Assembly (NCBI GenBank): GCA_027043985.1 | Contig: JALUDQ010000053.1 | Location: 1 to 5,626, forward strand | Direction of reading: 5' to 3' | DNA length: 5,626 nt | Origin: Desulfurococcales archaeon | GTDB taxonomy: Archaea > Thermoproteota > Thermoprotei_A > Sulfolobales > WANQ01 | Shown here: piece after piece, positions 4,434 to 5,626 of the stretch | Layout: every line of letters starts with the position of its first letter | Position numbering within the stretch: the first letter of the stretch is position 1 | Made by a program: the position numbers and the translations under genes | The notes under the pieces: generated by a model | What the model was told of the DNA's origin: nothing | Database searches by the model: none | The model's input: the letters and a program-made list of their open reading frames with translations, nothing else

Positions 4434-5626
4434 CCTCCTATACCTTAACAATACTTCTAGTTTTCTCGGTGGCTCATAGATTAACAAGTGATCATCTTCT
4501 ACTTCATATGTTGCGTTTGCTTTAACTCTCTCTATAATAGTGTTTATTGGTGAATACAGTACTACTACATCATATGCTGGAAGAACGGTTTTCACCTTAA
4601 TAGTATTCGTCTCAGTTTTTGCCGACTCTACCAGGATTCTACCCCGACTAGTCCTAGCTTCAAGAGCTATGTGTTCAGCCCATTTCTCCCACACACCCTT
4701 GAGCAAGTATAGTTTTGTTGAAGAATAATCCTCATGGACTATAGCGTTTCGAGCAAGCATTATGTAGTCGGCACTAGCCCATCCATGTGGGAAATCACCT
4801 ACAGTGCCCTTGAGTGTTCTAGGACTATGAGCTTCACACCACTGGCCCAAAGGCTCAGAGACTCTTATGAGCCATTCATGGCTTTTCAAGTATTTTTCAC
4901 GGTCTCCTATTAGTAGGAGGGAATCCGCTAAATGCATTGTTATATAGGATCCGAGAGCCCTCCATAGAACACTGTGAAGGAAGCCGCCATTCAACGTGAA
5001 TCTCCAAGCATTGTATACTAGTTCTTTTGCCAGCTCGGTATCTTCTGGTAGGAGGCGTAGAGGCCATAGTGCTACGAGACTTCTACCAATACCGCTGTCA
5101 AGGAATAGTCTACTAGGAGTTGTTGGGTGGAAGAATCCAGCCTTACTGCTAACTTCTCCAAGATTCCTCCATGCTATGTCTTCGTAGTCTGCTGCTAGGC
5201 TAGCATATTCTTCTGCATCCTTCTTCTCATTCAATATCCACGCTATATCAGCTATACTCCATAAACCAGCTAGGCTCCAATATACGTCCCAGTAATAGTA
5301 GTCAGATGGCCCTAGGTCTTCAGCACTAACGCTCGGGGGGTGAAGCCATCCTTTCTCTATTCCATCATCAAACATCTTAACTATGTAGTAAGCAGTCTTC
5401 TTAAGCTTAGGGTAAGCCAGCTCTAATAGTTCTTGGTCACGAGTAGCATTGTAGTATTGGTGTATAGTCCAGATCAACTGTCCCTGACTATCGGCTTCGA
5501 AGGGTTCGGGCTTACAGTCAATTGCACCTATTAAACCGTCTTCCCGCATACATTTAAGCATCAATGATATAATATTCTTTGCCTCTCTAACATAGCCTGC
5601 ATCAGCTAATGCTTTAACCATATAGG
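4422..5626 (-). CDS. Six-hairpin glycosidase-like protein, C-terminal part (5' end outside window)
   Basis: The frame ends with TAA at 4424-4422 and stays open through the window edge. An ATG at 5621-5619 exists, but the codon before it (TAT) is sense and no upstream signal can be judged, so I treat the gene as 5'-truncated. About 400 residues are visible. Sequence blocks resemble (alpha/alpha)6-barrel glycosidases: EADSQGQLIWTIHQYY, then DYYYWDVYWSLAGLWSIADIA, and near the end of the barrel TVGDFPHGWASADYIMLARN followed by LYLLKGVWEKW. These are the usual inner-helix and tryptophan-rich regions of GH15/GH63-like and related enzymes. Residues about 325-399 look like a C-terminal beta domain. 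Acidic candidates for catalysis are E42, D44, E101, D107 and D112 (numbered from that ATG), but I cannot assign them. The substrate is unknown; an alpha-glucan or glycan is likely. The visible part has no signal peptide, and the N terminus is missing. The gene converges on uppP. Confidence 0.8.
   Translation of the reverse strand, partial: YMVKALADAGYVREAKNIISLMLKCMREDGLIGAIDCKPEPFEADSQGQLIWTIHQYYNATRDQELLELAYPKLKKTAYYIVKMFDDGIEKGWLHPPSVSAEDLGPSDYYYWDVYWSLAGLWSIADIAWILNEKKDAEEYASLAADYEDIAWRNLGEVSSKAGFFHPTTPSRLFLDSGIGRSLVALWPLRLLPEDTELAKELVYNAWRFTLNGGFLHSVLWRALGSYITMHLADSLLLIGDREKYLKSHEWLIRVSEPLGQWCEAHSPRTLKGTVGDFPHGWASADYIMLARNAIVHEDYSSTKLYLLKGVWEKWAEHIALEARTSRGRILVESAKTETNTIKVKTVLPAYDVVVLYSPINTIIERVKANATYEVEDDHLLIYEPPRKLEVLLRYRRLEE

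Noticed and set aside
5320..5371. Second C/D sRNA on the minus strand (TTGATGA ... CTGA at a fitting distance)
   Set aside because: Box C lacks the purine, no D' or C' pair is present at workable spacing, and the bases encode conserved glycosidase-like sequence.

Overview
The window looks like part of a chromosome of an anaerobic hyperthermophilic crenarchaeon (Thermoproteota, most like Desulfurococcales). The reasons are an archaeal form III RuBisCO, a GPN-loop GTPase of the archaeal/eukaryotic family, an UppP homologue with a crenarchaeal-looking active-site motif, TATA-type promoters, heavy use of AGA/ATA/CTA codons, and Shine-Dalgarno sites read with TTG starts. Genus-level placement is not possible from this sequence alone.

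Left part (1-1127, + strand): two genes I do not recognise, apparently one operon. The first is cut by the window edge and ends at 375. The second starts at a TTG at 402 behind a very strong ribosome binding site. Inside the last codons of the first gene lies what reads as a complete C/D box methylation-guide sRNA (boxes C, D', C' and D in order, two 12-nt guides). Ten nt of the D guide (353-362) are perfectly complementary to the conserved 5' end of archaeal 16S rRNA. The D' guide also fits 16S near E. coli position 564. This is the most informative find in the window.

Middle (1128-2005): between convergent genes lies a GC-rich element (about 64% GC over 1161-1234) that folds as a three-way junction. 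A TATA box sits at the right distance for a short RNA beginning at the closing stem, so it may be an independent non-coding RNA gene. On the minus strand follows a GPN-loop GTPase.

Right part (2190-5626): form III RuBisCO (minus), with every catalytic residue that can be located intact, probably part of AMP/nucleoside ribose salvage. A divergent 132-bp intergenic region separates it from an UppP-type polyprenyl-diphosphate phosphatase (plus), whose start codon lies in the loop of a predicted hairpin. Last comes the C-terminal part of a six-hairpin glycosidase-like protein (minus, 5' end outside the window), whose stop codon overlaps the uppP stop region by 12 bp. The neighbours do not form a pathway. 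This is mostly ordinary core and metabolic content with two interesting RNA-level features. No CRISPR array, transposon, tRNA or rRNA gene was seen. All gaps between genes are under 200 bp.
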